From SIG459 sp045631645 (GTDB lineage: Bacteria > Bacillota > Clostridia > Oscillospirales > Oscillospiraceae): DNA of 64,000 nt. Under the pieces are notes generated by a model. That model was given only the letters and a program-made list of their open reading frames with translations, had not been told where the DNA came from and made no database searches. Made by a program: the position numbers and the translations under genes. Positions 17,596 to 25,670 of the stretch are shown here, piece by piece (within the stretch, counting starts at the first letter, position 1; every line of letters starts with the position of its first letter). The stretch is taken from contig JAZQVC010000017.1 of NCBI GenBank assembly GCA_045631645.1, positions 30,057 to 94,056 on the forward strand, given 5' to 3'.

Positions 17596-17639
17596 ACCCG
17601 GTCTTGGCGCTAATAATAAAAAACGCCGCACATCCGGGT
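17596..17639 (-). promoter_or_regulatory. Nested hairpin in the leader of the OFA transporter gene
   Basis: Outer pairing ACCCGG/CCGGGT (17596-17601 with 17634-17639) encloses inner GGCG/CGCC (17606-17609 with 17624-17627). It ends a few bases before the ribosome binding site. No known riboswitch class is recognised. Confidence 0.4.
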
Positions 17640-17720
17640 TTTTGTGCCCAGACGGTCGGCTCTACTGCTATACTCCCCGTGGTCAATTCCACTTTATCCG
17701 TCAGTCGTATAACTGATATT

Positions 17721-17749
17721 ATGATATCAACAAGAAAACTTAAAGTCAA
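17721..17749 (-). promoter_or_regulatory. Promoter of the OFA transporter gene
   Basis: On the minus strand TTGACT (17744-17749) and TATCAT (17721-17726) are separated by 17 bases, giving a leader of about 140 bases. Confidence 0.75.
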
Positions 17750-17771
17750 CAATAAATTAGAAAAAATGCAA

Positions 17772-17808
17772 AAAAAAGAGCTTTCGGGCTTCCGAAAGCT
17801 CTTTTTTG
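17772..17808 (-). terminator. Terminator of the nucleoside ABC operon
   Basis: Perfect stem GAGCTTTCGG/CCGAAAGCTC flanked by A and T runs, directly after the last permease gene. Confidence 0.9.
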
Positions 17809-17816
17809 TTAGGATT

Positions 17817-18848
17817 TTAACGACTGCCCTTATCGTAGGGAATGCCTTCCGCCTTGGGAGCGCGGGAGCTCTTGGAGGTGAAGGCGAGAACGATGAGGGT
17901 GATGAGGTAGGGGAGCATGCGGTAGAGATGGGAGGAAATTCCCAGCTCAGCAAGAAGGAAGCGGCCGTCGCCGTTGATATCGATGCTGGAGTAAGCAGCT
18001 GCAATGCACTTGAAAAGACCGAAGAGCAGAGCGGACCAGGCAATGTTGCCGGGTTTCCAGTTACCGAAGATCATAACGGCCAGAGCGAGGAAGCCGAAGC
18101 CTGCAACGCTGCCGTCTGCGGAGCAGTTGGTGGTGGTGAGAGCGTAGACAAAACCGCCCATACCTGCCAGCGCACCGGAAATGGTGGTGCCGGCGTAGCG
18201 CATGCGGTAAACATTGATGCCCAGAGAGTCGGCAGCCTGAGGATTTTCGCCGCAGGCGCGGAGACGAAGACCGAACTTGGTCTTATAGAGGATGATGCTG
18301 AGCACAATGAAGAGAATGATGCAGACATAGGTTGCGATATAAACCTTCAGCAGGAAGGTGTTGGTGAAGAAGTCAACATCAGCGCGGCGGTCAATGCCGA
18401 AGGTGGAGCGCTTGAGCATGAACCAGCTTGCGGAGTCGCCGGTTGCCATCTGGAGGGTGTTCTGGTTTGCAATGATGCGGACAAGGAAGAGAACCAGAGC
18501 GGGAGCCAGAAGGTTCAAAGCGGTACCGCCGATGGTCTGGTCGGCGCGGAGGTTGATGGATGCAAAGCTGAGGAGCAGGGAGAAGATGGCGCCGAATATA
18601 GCGGCAACCAGCATCGCCAGAAGCTCGAAGCCCTGAAGAGCTATCCAGTTGCCTGCGTCATAGGCGGCCTGGAAAACTTCTGCCTGCTGCATAACGCGAA
18701 CAAACAGAACTCCGATGAAGGCGCCGAATATCATGATACCTTCAAGAGCCAGGTTGATTATACCGCTTCGCTCTGCGAAAACACCTGCGAGAGCGACGAT
18801 CATAAGGGGAACGGCGTAGATAAGAGTCTGCTGAATCAGAAATGTCAT
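17817..18848 (-). CDS. Nucleoside ABC transporter permease (NupQ/YufQ type)
   Basis: An inner-membrane permease of 343 residues with about nine segments, BPD_transp_2 type. The N-terminal signature AGVFAERSGIINLALEGIMIFGA is typical (read here as AGVFAERSGIINLALEG). Its start overlaps the stop of the upstream permease by four bases (ATGA), so translation is coupled. With the second permease, the double ABC ATPase and the BMP lipoprotein it forms a complete uptake system, probably for purine nucleosides as the neighbouring deoD suggests. Confidence 0.88.
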   Translation of the reverse strand: MTFLIQQTLIYAVPLMIVALAGVFAERSGIINLALEGIMIFGAFIGVLFVRVMQQAEVFQAAYDAGNWIALQGFELLAMLVAAIFGAIFSLLLSFASINLRADQTIGGTALNLLAPALVLFLVRIIANQNTLQMATGDSASWFMLKRSTFGIDRRADVDFFTNTFLLKVYIATYVCIILFIVLSIILYKTKFGLRLRACGENPQAADSLGINVYRMRYAGTTISGALAGMGGFVYALTTTNCSADGSVAGFGFLALAVMIFGNWKPGNIAWSALLFGLFKCIAAAYSSIDINGDGRFLLAELGISSHLYRMLPYLITLIVLAFTSKSSRAPKAEGIPYDKGSR

Positions 18849-20170
18849 ACCTCGTCGCCTCCTTTCTCGGTTTCATCTTCCGAAACTGCCGGGGTTTCCT
18901 CGGAAGAAGCTTCTTCGCCTGCGGGTTCTTTTTCAGCATCGGGCGAAGGTTCGGCGTTGGCATTTACCGCGCCAACCTTGTCCTTCTTGCGGCCGCTGAG
19001 CCACATGCGGATAACAAGGGAGAATGCGGAGAGGTAAACGATAACGGCGATGATAACGTCGGTGATGTATTCGTTGTAAGCAGTGAGCTTGGTGAGCTGG
19101 AGACCGACGATGTCCAGCATAGCCATGAATATACCGGAGAAGACTACGGCAATGGGGTTATTCAGAGCCAGCAGTGCAACGGGGATACCGTTGAAGCCCT
19201 CGTCGGGGAGGGACTGATAGGTGGTCCAGAAGAACTCGGTGTTGCCGCTGAGCCAGTAGAGGCTGGCGCCTGCTGCTGCGAGAGCACCGGCGATAGCCAT
19301 AGAGAGAACGATGTTGCGCTTATCCTTGATGCCGGCATAGCGTGCGCTGTGGCGGTTGGCACCGCAGGCCTTAAGCTCATAGCCCAGAGTGGTTTTGTTC
19401 ATCAGGATATACATCAAAATTGCAATAACAATGGCAACGAGGATACCTGCGTTGACCTGGCTGCCGACGAAGATTTTGTCCAAACCCAGCTTGGGAGTGG
19501 CAACGCCGAAGCCGTCCACATAAGCGCCGTCCACGAGACCGTAGGTGGTTTTGTAGACGTATGCGGTCTTGGTGCCTTCAACAACGTTCTTCAGGTTGGA
19601 CTTGTCGAAAAGCCAGGTTACAAGGTTTGCTGCGATCCAGTTGGTCATAATGCAGGCCAAAACCTCATTAATATTGAGGAAGGCTTTGACTATGCCGGGG
19701 ATAGCGCCCCAAAGAGCACCGGCCAGACAGCCTGCTGCAAAAGCAAGAATCCAAGTGAGGGCATCGGGAATTGCGCCGTCGGGAATGGAGAGAGCAACAA
19801 ACAGAGTGGCGGCGGTACCCATCAGGTACTGACCGGGAGCGCCGATGTTGAAAAGTCCGGTTTTGAATGCAACAGCAACGGAAAGACCGGTGAGAATCAG
19901 GGGAGTTGCGCGGAAGAGCATATTGCCCACGTTGGCGCTGTTGAATCCCCAGCTGAGATTACCTACGCTGTCGCGTCCCGTGGAGAGAATACCTGCGAAT
20001 ATGAGGCGGAAGCCTTCCCATGCGCCGGCGAGGGAGATGCGCTCATTGAAAAGACCGACGATGACAACGGCAATACCGCCAACGAGAAGGCCGATGATGA
20101 TACTCAGAAGGGAGGCGAGAATCTTCTTGGTGCCGTCTTTATTGTAGAGGTTGACTAATTTCTCTTTCAT
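18845..20170 (-). CDS. Nucleoside ABC transporter permease (NupP/YufP type) with acidic tail
   Basis: A 441-residue permease of the BPD_transp_2 family, partner of the adjacent permease. Core features include KTGLFNIGAPGQYLMG, the glycine-rich AGCLAGALWGAIPG and ACGANRHSARYAGI. The last 45 residues after the final helix are low-complexity and acidic (many Ala, Glu, Pro) and are not part of the transporter fold; their role is unknown. Four-base overlaps at both ends link it to the ATPase gene upstream and the second permease downstream. Confidence 0.88.
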   Translation of the reverse strand: MKEKLVNLYNKDGTKKILASLLSIIIGLLVGGIAVVIVGLFNERISLAGAWEGFRLIFAGILSTGRDSVGNLSWGFNSANVGNMLFRATPLILTGLSVAVAFKTGLFNIGAPGQYLMGTAATLFVALSIPDGAIPDALTWILAFAAGCLAGALWGAIPGIVKAFLNINEVLACIMTNWIAANLVTWLFDKSNLKNVVEGTKTAYVYKTTYGLVDGAYVDGFGVATPKLGLDKIFVGSQVNAGILVAIVIAILMYILMNKTTLGYELKACGANRHSARYAGIKDKRNIVLSMAIAGALAAAGASLYWLSGNTEFFWTTYQSLPDEGFNGIPVALLALNNPIAVVFSGIFMAMLDIVGLQLTKLTAYNEYITDVIIAVIVYLSAFSLVIRMWLSGRKKDKVGAVNANAEPSPDAEKEPAGEEASSEETPAVSEDETEKGGDEV

Positions 20171-21720
20171 TTTGCCTCACCTCCAACATTTTCGCGCTTA
20201 GCGCCTGCCATATAAAGACCAAGCTCAGATACGGTGGTCTTTTTGGGGTCAAGCTCGCCGACGATTTCGCCCTCATACATAACGAGGATGCGGTCGGAAA
20301 GGCTCATAACTTCTTCAAGTTCAAGGCTGACCAGCAAAATGGCCTTGCCTCTGTCACGCTCGGCAACAAGCTGACCGTGGATATATTCAATAGCGCCAAC
20401 GTCCAGACCGCGGGTGGGCTGAACGGCAACGATGAGGGACTTGTCTCTGTCAACTTCGCGGGCGATAATGGCCTTCTGCTGGTTACCGCCGGACATGCTG
20501 CGGGCAACGGTGATGCTGCCTTGACCGGAGCGGACGTCATACTGCTCTATGAGAGCGTCGGAATACTCGCGGACAGCGTCATTTTTGATGAAACCCAGCT
20601 TCTGGAACTGAGGCTCATTATAGCGCTGGAGAACCATGTTCTGCTCCAGAGTGAAGTCCAGAACGAGACCGTGCTTATGTCTGTCCTCGGGAATGTGGCT
20701 CATGTTGGCGCCACGGGTTTTGATGCTTGCTTTGGAAATATCCTTGCCGCAGAGGGTGACCTTGCCGCCGTTGCTCTTCTCAAGACCGGTGAGACCGTAG
20801 ACAAGCTCGGTCTGGCCGTTACCGTCAATACCTGCGATGCAGACGATTTCGCCTGCGCGGACATCGAAGGAAACGTTGTTTACGGCATTTTTCTTGCCAA
20901 GGGCGGAAGGAACGCAAAGACTCCGAACGGAAAGTATGGTTTCGGCGGGTTTGGCCTCGGTCTTATCGACCTCCAGCTGGACGGGACGGCCGACCATCAT
21001 GTTGCTGAGCTCCTGCTTGTTGGTGTTCTTGGTTTCAACGGTGCCAACATACTTACCCTTGCGCAAAACGGTGACGCGGTCGGAAACTGCCATAATCTCG
21101 TTGAGCTTGTGGGTTATGAAGAGGATGCTCTTGCCTTCGGCAGCAAAGCCCTTCATGGTGGCCATCAGCTCGTCTATTTCCTGAGGAGTCAAAACTGCGG
21201 TGGGCTCGTCGAAAATGAGGATGTCGTTGTCGCGATAGAGCATCTTCAGAATTTCGACACGCTGCTGCATACCGACGGTGATGTTTTCAATCTTGGCATC
21301 GAGGTCAACGGAAAGACCGTATTTCTTGCTTATTTCCTCAACCTTTTTGCGGGCAGCCTTCTTCTGGAGGAAGCCCATCTTGGTGGTTTCTGCGCCAAGA
21401 ACAATGTTATCCATTACGGTGAAAACGTCAACCAGCTTAAAGTGCTGGTGGACCATTCCTATTCCCAATGCGGTTGCATCGTTGGGGTTATTGATTTTAA
21501 CAACTTCGCCGTTTTTGCGGATCTCACCCTTTTCGGGCTGATAGAGTCCGAACAGAACACTCATAAGAGTGGATTTGCCGGCGCCGTTTTCGCCCAGCAG
21601 GGCATGGATTTCGCCTCTCTTGAGCTGTAGAGTTATATTGTCGTTAGCTCTGATTCCGGGGAATTCCTTGGTGATGTTAAGCATCTCTATTACATAAGGA
21701 GAGCCTTCCATACAAGCCAC
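20167..21720 (-). CDS. Nucleoside ABC transporter ATP-binding protein (NupO type)
   Basis: A 517-residue protein with two fused ABC domains. The first has Walker A GENGAGKST near residue 41 and a Walker B ending DEPTAVLTPQE; the second has a degenerate Walker A (GIDGNGQTE) near residue 295 and a signature RSMSGGNQQKAI. This architecture is standard for BMP-family nucleoside and simple sugar importers, powering uptake in the membrane. The GTG at 21720 has GAGGAAAG at suitable spacing; an ATG three codons later is the alternative. The upstream bmp gene ends with a terminator, so these genes are expressed by read-through or from an unseen promoter. Confidence 0.9.
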   Translation of the reverse strand: MACMEGSPYVIEMLNITKEFPGIRANDNITLQLKRGEIHALLGENGAGKSTLMSVLFGLYQPEKGEIRKNGEVVKINNPNDATALGIGMVHQHFKLVDVFTVMDNIVLGAETTKMGFLQKKAARKKVEEISKKYGLSVDLDAKIENITVGMQQRVEILKMLYRDNDILIFDEPTAVLTPQEIDELMATMKGFAAEGKSILFITHKLNEIMAVSDRVTVLRKGKYVGTVETKNTNKQELSNMMVGRPVQLEVDKTEAKPAETILSVRSLCVPSALGKKNAVNNVSFDVRAGEIVCIAGIDGNGQTELVYGLTGLEKSNGGKVTLCGKDISKASIKTRGANMSHIPEDRHKHGLVLDFTLEQNMVLQRYNEPQFQKLGFIKNDAVREYSDALIEQYDVRSGQGSITVARSMSGGNQQKAIIAREVDRDKSLIVAVQPTRGLDVGAIEYIHGQLVAERDRGKAILLVSLELEEVMSLSDRILVMYEGEIVGELDPKKTTVSELGLYMAGAKRENVGGEAK

Positions 21721-21867
21721 CCACTTTCCTCTTTTTCTTTTGGACCATAGTCAGGTCATAATACCACTTTATTATAATATCCAACAGGGAAAAAAGCAAG
21801 AAAAGCCTTGCTGTCCCTGCGGAAAAAACAAGTACGAAATTATGTTATAAATAACGAAAAAAGCAAA

Positions 21868-21899
21868 AAAAAGGAAGTCCCGAAGGACTTCCTTTTTAT
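21868..21899 (-). terminator. Terminator between the BMP lipoprotein and ABC genes
   Basis: Stem AAAAAGGAAGTCC-CGAA-GGACTTCCTTTTT. It should make the binding protein more abundant than the transporter subunits. Confidence 0.9.
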
Positions 21900-21918
21900 T
21901 GATAATTTAGCTTAAAGC

Positions 21919-23130
21919 TTAGCCACCAATGATGTTAACAGTGGTGTTGTCGGTGCTTGCGGGAGCAGCCATCTCGGAGTTGTTGTCAACAACGAGAGCG
22001 CCGGAAGCCATGTCAGCCAGCATTGCTTCGTAAGCCTCAACAGTCCAGCCCTCGAGGGACCAGGTAGCGGTGGGCAGACCTACAGCGCCGTCCTTTGCAC
22101 CAAGGGAGGTGCCGGTGCCGTTGCCGCCGATTTCGGTCCAGGTGCCATCATAGACCTTTGCGCAAGCCCACTGAACGGAAGCTGCGAGGCCCTTCATAGC
22201 AGAGGTGATAACGGTGTCGGACTCGAAGCTCTGGTCGACGTCAACGCCGATAACAGCGCCGTCGTTAGCAGCAGCTGCTGCAACGATGGACTGGAACATA
22301 GAGCCGCCGCAAGCGAAGATGACCTCGGTGCCGTTTGCATACCAGCCGGCAGCCATGGTCTGGAGCTCAGGAGAAGCGGAGAAGGATGCGCCGTACTCCC
22401 AAGAGTAGTTGATGGAGATGGTCTTGCCCAGTTCCTTAGCAGCTGCATCAGCGCCCTGAACGAAGCCGTAACCATAACGGATGCAAGCGGGGTTGGTGCC
22501 GCCGCCGCCGCCGCAGAAGCCGAGCTTCTCGTAGCCGTCCATGACAGCTGCGTAACCGGCGAGGTAGCCGGGCTGCTCTTCTGCGAAGTAGATGCCTGCA
22601 ACGTTGGCGAGACCGAGATCCCAACCATCGATGAAGATGAACATAACGTCGGTGAACTCAGCGGCAGCCTTGCCGAGAGCGGCAGCCTGCATGAAGCCGG
22701 CAGCGACAACGACTTCTGCGCCGTTTTCGCAAGCAGCCTTCATAGCGTCGTAACGGTCGTCGTCGGTAGCGGCGTCGCCGTTAGCGGGCTGATAGTACTT
22801 GTAAGCGAGACCATTGTTAGCAGCAAAGAGCTTAACGCCGTCATAAGTGCCCTGGTTGAAGCTCTTGTCCTTCTGCTGACCAACGTCAGTGATGAAGGCG
22901 ACCTGGTACTTGCCGTCAGCCGCAGTCATGTCGTCGGGGATCTCGTCGGGGTTGGTGATGACGGTGGGCTCAGCGGGCTCAGCGGGAGCTGCGGGCTCAG
23001 CGGGAGCAGCGGGCTCAGCAGGAGCAGCGGGCTCAGCGGGAGCTGCAGGAGCTGCGGGAGCGGAATTGCCGCAAGCGCACAGAGCGAAGACCATCACGAG
23101 TGCAAGAAACAGTGCGATGAACTTTTTCAT
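21919..23130 (-). CDS. BMP family nucleoside-binding lipoprotein
   Basis: A 403-residue substrate-binding lipoprotein (lipobox ALCAC) of the BmpA/PnrA-like family, extracellular receptor of the adjacent ABC importer. After the signal peptide comes a repetitive linker of PAEPAA units (residues about 25-55), then the two-lobed periplasmic-binding fold with QVAFITDVGQQKDKSFNQG at its start and FIDGWDLGLANVAGIYFAEE in the middle. Homologues bind purine nucleosides, which agrees with the deoD gene upstream. Confidence 0.92.
   Translation of the reverse strand: MKKFIALFLALVMVFALCACGNSAPAAPAAPAEPAAPAEPAAPAEPAAPAEPAEPTVITNPDEIPDDMTAADGKYQVAFITDVGQQKDKSFNQGTYDGVKLFAANNGLAYKYYQPANGDAATDDDRYDAMKAACENGAEVVVAAGFMQAAALGKAAAEFTDVMFIFIDGWDLGLANVAGIYFAEEQPGYLAGYAAVMDGYEKLGFCGGGGGTNPACIRYGYGFVQGADAAAKELGKTISINYSWEYGASFSASPELQTMAAGWYANGTEVIFACGGSMFQSIVAAAAANDGAVIGVDVDQSFESDTVITSAMKGLAASVQWACAKVYDGTWTEIGGNGTGTSLGAKDGAVGLPTATWSLEGWTVEAYEAMLADMASGALVVDNNSEMAAPASTDNTTVNIIGG
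22965..23057 (-). repeat. Tandem 18-bp repeat encoding PAEPAA linker
   Basis: About five imperfect 18-bp units encode the Pro/Ala/Glu linker behind the lipobox of the binding protein. Repeat number may vary between strains. Confidence 0.75.
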
Positions 23131-23201
23131 GTTTTTTTCTCCTTTGAAAAATTTTTGTTTTATTGCTAACTCTTTTTGGGGGTTGCATTAAACATGCGGG
23201 T

Positions 23202-23231
23202 ATTATATCACCATTCCAAGGGCTAAATCAA
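23202..23231 (-). promoter_or_regulatory. Promoter of the BMP lipoprotein gene
   Basis: Minus-strand TTGATT (23226-23231) and TATAAT (23202-23207) with 18-base spacing. Confidence 0.7.
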
Positions 23232-23285
23232 GCTTTAAACCGAAAGAAATGGCGGTCACATAAGAGAAAATTCTTATGTAAACAC

Positions 23286-24011
23286 TTATTTTGCAGCCAT
23301 TTTAACGGCGGTATCCAGAGCAACCTCCATCATCTGGGTGAAGGCGGTCTGGCGTGCTTCTGCAGGCATTACTTCGGGGCGATAGATGTGGTCGGAAATG
23401 GTGCAGATTGCAAGGGCGCGTTTTCCAAGGCGGGCGGCATTCATATAAAGACCGGCGGCCTCCATCTCAATGGCCATTACGCCCATCTTCTTCCAGCGGT
23501 CGGCGCTGTCGCTGCCGTCGGAATAGAAGTTATCGGAGGAGAGAAGGTTGCCAACTTTGGGGGTGAGACCTTTTTCTTCCATAACATCAATGGCGGCGCG
23601 CATAAGGGTGTAATCTGCGATGGGAGCAAAAGTTCCCCAAAGACCGAACTGATGGGCAAAGTTGGAGTCGGTGCATGCGCCCTGACCGATGACGATGTCC
23701 ATAAGCTGAAGTTCGTCCTTGAGAGCGCCTGCGGAGCCAACGCGGATGATGTTTTCAACGCCATACTCGGTGTAAAGCTCCCAAGAATATATGCCTATGG
23801 AGGGAATGCCCATTCCGGATGCCATAACGGTTACGGGAACGCCCTTCCATGTTCCGGTGTAGCCCTGAACACCGCGGGTGTTATTAACCAGCACGGGATT
23901 TTCAAGGAAGTTTTCTGCAATGAATTTGCTGCGGAGAGGGTCTCCGGGCATGAGAACGGTTTTTGCAATTTCGCCTGCTTTGGCGGTTATATGGGGAGTG
24001 GGGATGGCCAT
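23286..24011 (-). CDS. deoD: Purine nucleoside phosphorylase, DeoD type
   Basis: A 241-residue cytoplasmic enzyme that cleaves purine (deoxy)nucleosides with phosphate to the free base and (deoxy)ribose 1-phosphate. Signatures are VLMPGDPLR near residue 20, the family motif GMGIPSIGIYSWEL near residue 66, RVGSAGA and the substrate-binding EMEAAGLY near residue 181. It is the hexameric NP-I class. Directly upstream of the nucleoside importer genes and divergent from udk, it is part of a salvage block. Confidence 0.95.
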   Translation of the reverse strand: MAIPTPHITAKAGEIAKTVLMPGDPLRSKFIAENFLENPVLVNNTRGVQGYTGTWKGVPVTVMASGMGIPSIGIYSWELYTEYGVENIIRVGSAGALKDELQLMDIVIGQGACTDSNFAHQFGLWGTFAPIADYTLMRAAIDVMEEKGLTPKVGNLLSSDNFYSDGSDSADRWKKMGVMAIEMEAAGLYMNAARLGKRALAICTISDHIYRPEVMPAEARQTAFTQMMEVALDTAVKMAAK

Positions 24012-24059
24012 GAAAATTCCTCCTGAATGATTTAATATGGTTTCATCTATCCGATAAAA

Positions 24060-24087
24060 ATTATATTATATTTTTCTCAAAAGTCAA
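24060..24087 (-). promoter_or_regulatory. Promoter of deoD
   Basis: Minus-strand TTGACT (24082-24087) and TATAAT (24060-24065), 16-base spacing. Its -35 box abuts the -35 box of the divergent udk promoter. Confidence 0.7.
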
Positions 24088-24088
24088 T

Positions 24089-24117
24089 TTGCATAAGCCA
24101 TAACAATGTGATAATAT
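24089..24117 (+). promoter_or_regulatory. Promoter of udk
   Basis: TTGCAT (24089-24094) and TAATAT (24112-24117), 17-base spacing. Only one base separates its -35 box from that of deoD on the other strand, so the two promoters probably compete. Confidence 0.65.
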
Positions 24118-24143
24118 GTTGAAAAAAGAAACAGGAGGCGGAC

Positions 24144-24758
24144 ATGGAAGTTTTGACCATCGGCATTGCCGGAGGAACCGGCAGCGGCAAAACCACCATT
24201 ACGAGACGCATAGTCAAGGAATTCGGCGAAGATGTTTCCGTTATTTATCACGATAACTACTATAAGGCTCATGATGAAATGCCCTATTCCGAGCGCTGCA
24301 AGCTTAATTATGACCATCCCGATGCTTTTGATACCGCTCTTATGATAGAGCATATCAAATCTCTCAAAGCGGGAGAGAGCGTGCTTTGCCCCGTTTATGA
24401 CTATACCGTCCATAACCGCTCGGATAAAACTGTGGAGATTTGTCCTGCCAAGGTGCTTATCGTTGAAGGAATACTCATCTTTGCGGATAAGCAGCTTAGA
24501 GACGAGATGGATATAAAGCTCTTTGTTGATACGGACGCCGATGTACGTATCCTTCGCCGCATTGTTCGCGATGTTCGCGACAGAGGCAGAAGTCTGGAGA
24601 GTGTTGTTAACCAGTATCTTAATACTGTTAAGCCTATGCATGAGCAGTTTGTTGAGCCCAGCAAGCGCTGCGCCGATGTTATCATCCCCGAGGGCGGAAA
24701 AAATGCCGTTGCTCTGAGCATGGTTATGGAGCGCATAAGAGCGTATCTTGGAGCCTGA
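24144..24758 (+). CDS. udk: Uridine kinase
   Basis: A 204-residue P-loop kinase that phosphorylates uridine and cytidine for pyrimidine salvage. The Walker A motif is GGTGSGKTT near residue 11, followed by YHDNYYK, DHPDAFD and VEGILIF, all typical of Udk. GGAGG precedes the ATG. The last codon (GCC, Ala) and the stop codon TGA lie inside the terminal inverted repeat of the 270-bp element that starts at 24753, so the C-terminus was probably shortened when the element inserted; the protein is several residues shorter than I recall for related enzymes. Confidence 0.93.
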   Translation: MEVLTIGIAGGTGSGKTTITRRIVKEFGEDVSVIYHDNYYKAHDEMPYSERCKLNYDHPDAFDTALMIEHIKSLKAGESVLCPVYDYTVHNRSDKTVEICPAKVLIVEGILIFADKQLRDEMDIKLFVDTDADVRILRRIVRDVRDRGRSLESVVNQYLNTVKPMHEQFVEPSKRCADVIIPEGGKNAVALSMVMERIRAYLGA

Positions 24759-25022
24759 CCGACATAGTCCGAGCGCGTTTTTGAGGACATATCCGTTGCC
24801 ATTGCTGCGTTGTCGGCTTTTGATATGCGCAAAGCATATCTGCAAGCCGCCGCCTTGCACTGTCTTAGTATATGGCCTCAAAAATCTTCGACTCCCCGAG
24901 AGCGGATTTTTGTGTCAGGCAAAATTGAGTGATGCAGGTGGGTGGTAACCCACCAAAGAATGAAATGAAGTCTGGCGCTAAAATCCGCCACGTGGAGCGT
25001 GTTCGGATTATATCGGTCAGGC
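24753..25022 (+). mobile_element. 270-bp MITE-like element, copy 1
   Basis: Non-autonomous-looking element with about 26-bp imperfect terminal inverted repeats starting GCCTGACCGA. Flanks are GA on the left and TA on the right, compatible with a mutated TA target duplication. Internal pairing: a long stem TTTTTGAGG-CATAT (24778-24792 with 24870-24884), hairpin GATATGC-GCAAA-GCATATC (24822-24840), GCAAG/CTTGC (24842-24858) and GGTGGGT-GGTA-ACCCACC (24937-24954). It separates udk from tdk and contains no convincing gene. Copies 2 and 3 are at 45705-45974 and 63723-63991. Confidence 0.92.
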
Positions 25023-25044
25023 TATAGAAAGATGAGGAATAAAT

Positions 25045-25623
25045 ATGGCAAAGCTTTATTTTAAGTACGGAGCAATGGGCTCCAGCAAATCCGCACAGGC
25101 GCTTATTACTCAGTTTAACTATGAAGAACTGGGAATGAAGGTCTGGCTTATCAAGCCCAGCACCGATAACCGCGACGGAGCGGATATAATCAAAAGCCGC
25201 ATCGGTCTTATGCGCCACGCTCAGGTTATAACTCCCGATCAGAATGTGATGGAGGAATATCATAAGGCAGGCAAATTCGATGTTATAATTGCAGACGAAG
25301 CCCAGTTCCTTTCTCCCGAACAGATTGACCAGCTTCGCGACATAGTTGACGAGGAAAATGTTCCTGTTTTGTGCTTCGGTCTTCGCACAGACTTCCTCAC
25401 CAACTTCTTCCCCGGCGCTCGCAGACTTATGGAACTTGCCGACTCCATTACGGAAATAAAAACCGTCTGCAGCTGCGGACATAAGGCAACGGTCAATGCC
25501 AGAATTGATGGCGAGGGCAAGGTTGTGACAAAGGGAAGCCAGATCCTTATCGGCGGCAACGATAGCTATATTGCCATGTGCCATAAGTGCTGGAAAAAGA
25601 AAATCGCCGAGCAGGGCGAATAA
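25045..25623 (+). CDS. tdk: Thymidine kinase, type II
   Basis: A 192-residue type II thymidine kinase that makes dTMP from thymidine. The P-loop is GAMGSSKSA near residue 8, Walker B-like IADEAQFLS near residue 80, and a zinc-binding pair CSCGH ... CHKCW is present in the C-terminal lasso region. It lies just after the 270-bp element; any udk transcript must pass through that structured element to reach tdk, and no independent promoter is obvious. Confidence 0.95.
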   Translation: MAKLYFKYGAMGSSKSAQALITQFNYEELGMKVWLIKPSTDNRDGADIIKSRIGLMRHAQVITPDQNVMEEYHKAGKFDVIIADEAQFLSPEQIDQLRDIVDEENVPVLCFGLRTDFLTNFFPGARRLMELADSITEIKTVCSCGHKATVNARIDGEGKVVTKGSQILIGGNDSYIAMCHKCWKKKIAEQGE

Positions 25624-25640
25624 CAAATAAAATCTCTTTT

Positions 25641-25670
25641 GGGGTGGGTGAAAGCCTGCCCCTTTTTATT
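25641..25670 (+). terminator. Terminator of tdk
   Basis: Stem GGGGTGGG/CCTGCCCC (two wobble pairs) followed by T5 and a T-rich tail. Confidence 0.65.

Noticed and set aside
22965..23057. CRISPR-like repeat array
   Set aside because: The repeats are contiguous, in frame and encode a Pro/Ala linker; no spacers and no cas genes exist in the window.
24870..25022. A roughly 50-codon frame shared by element copies 1 and 3 (containing APDF, FFGGLPPTC, QFCLTQKSALGESKIF)
   Set aside because: The conservation is at the DNA level between repeat copies, there is no ribosome site, and the frame joins different upstream sequence in each copy.
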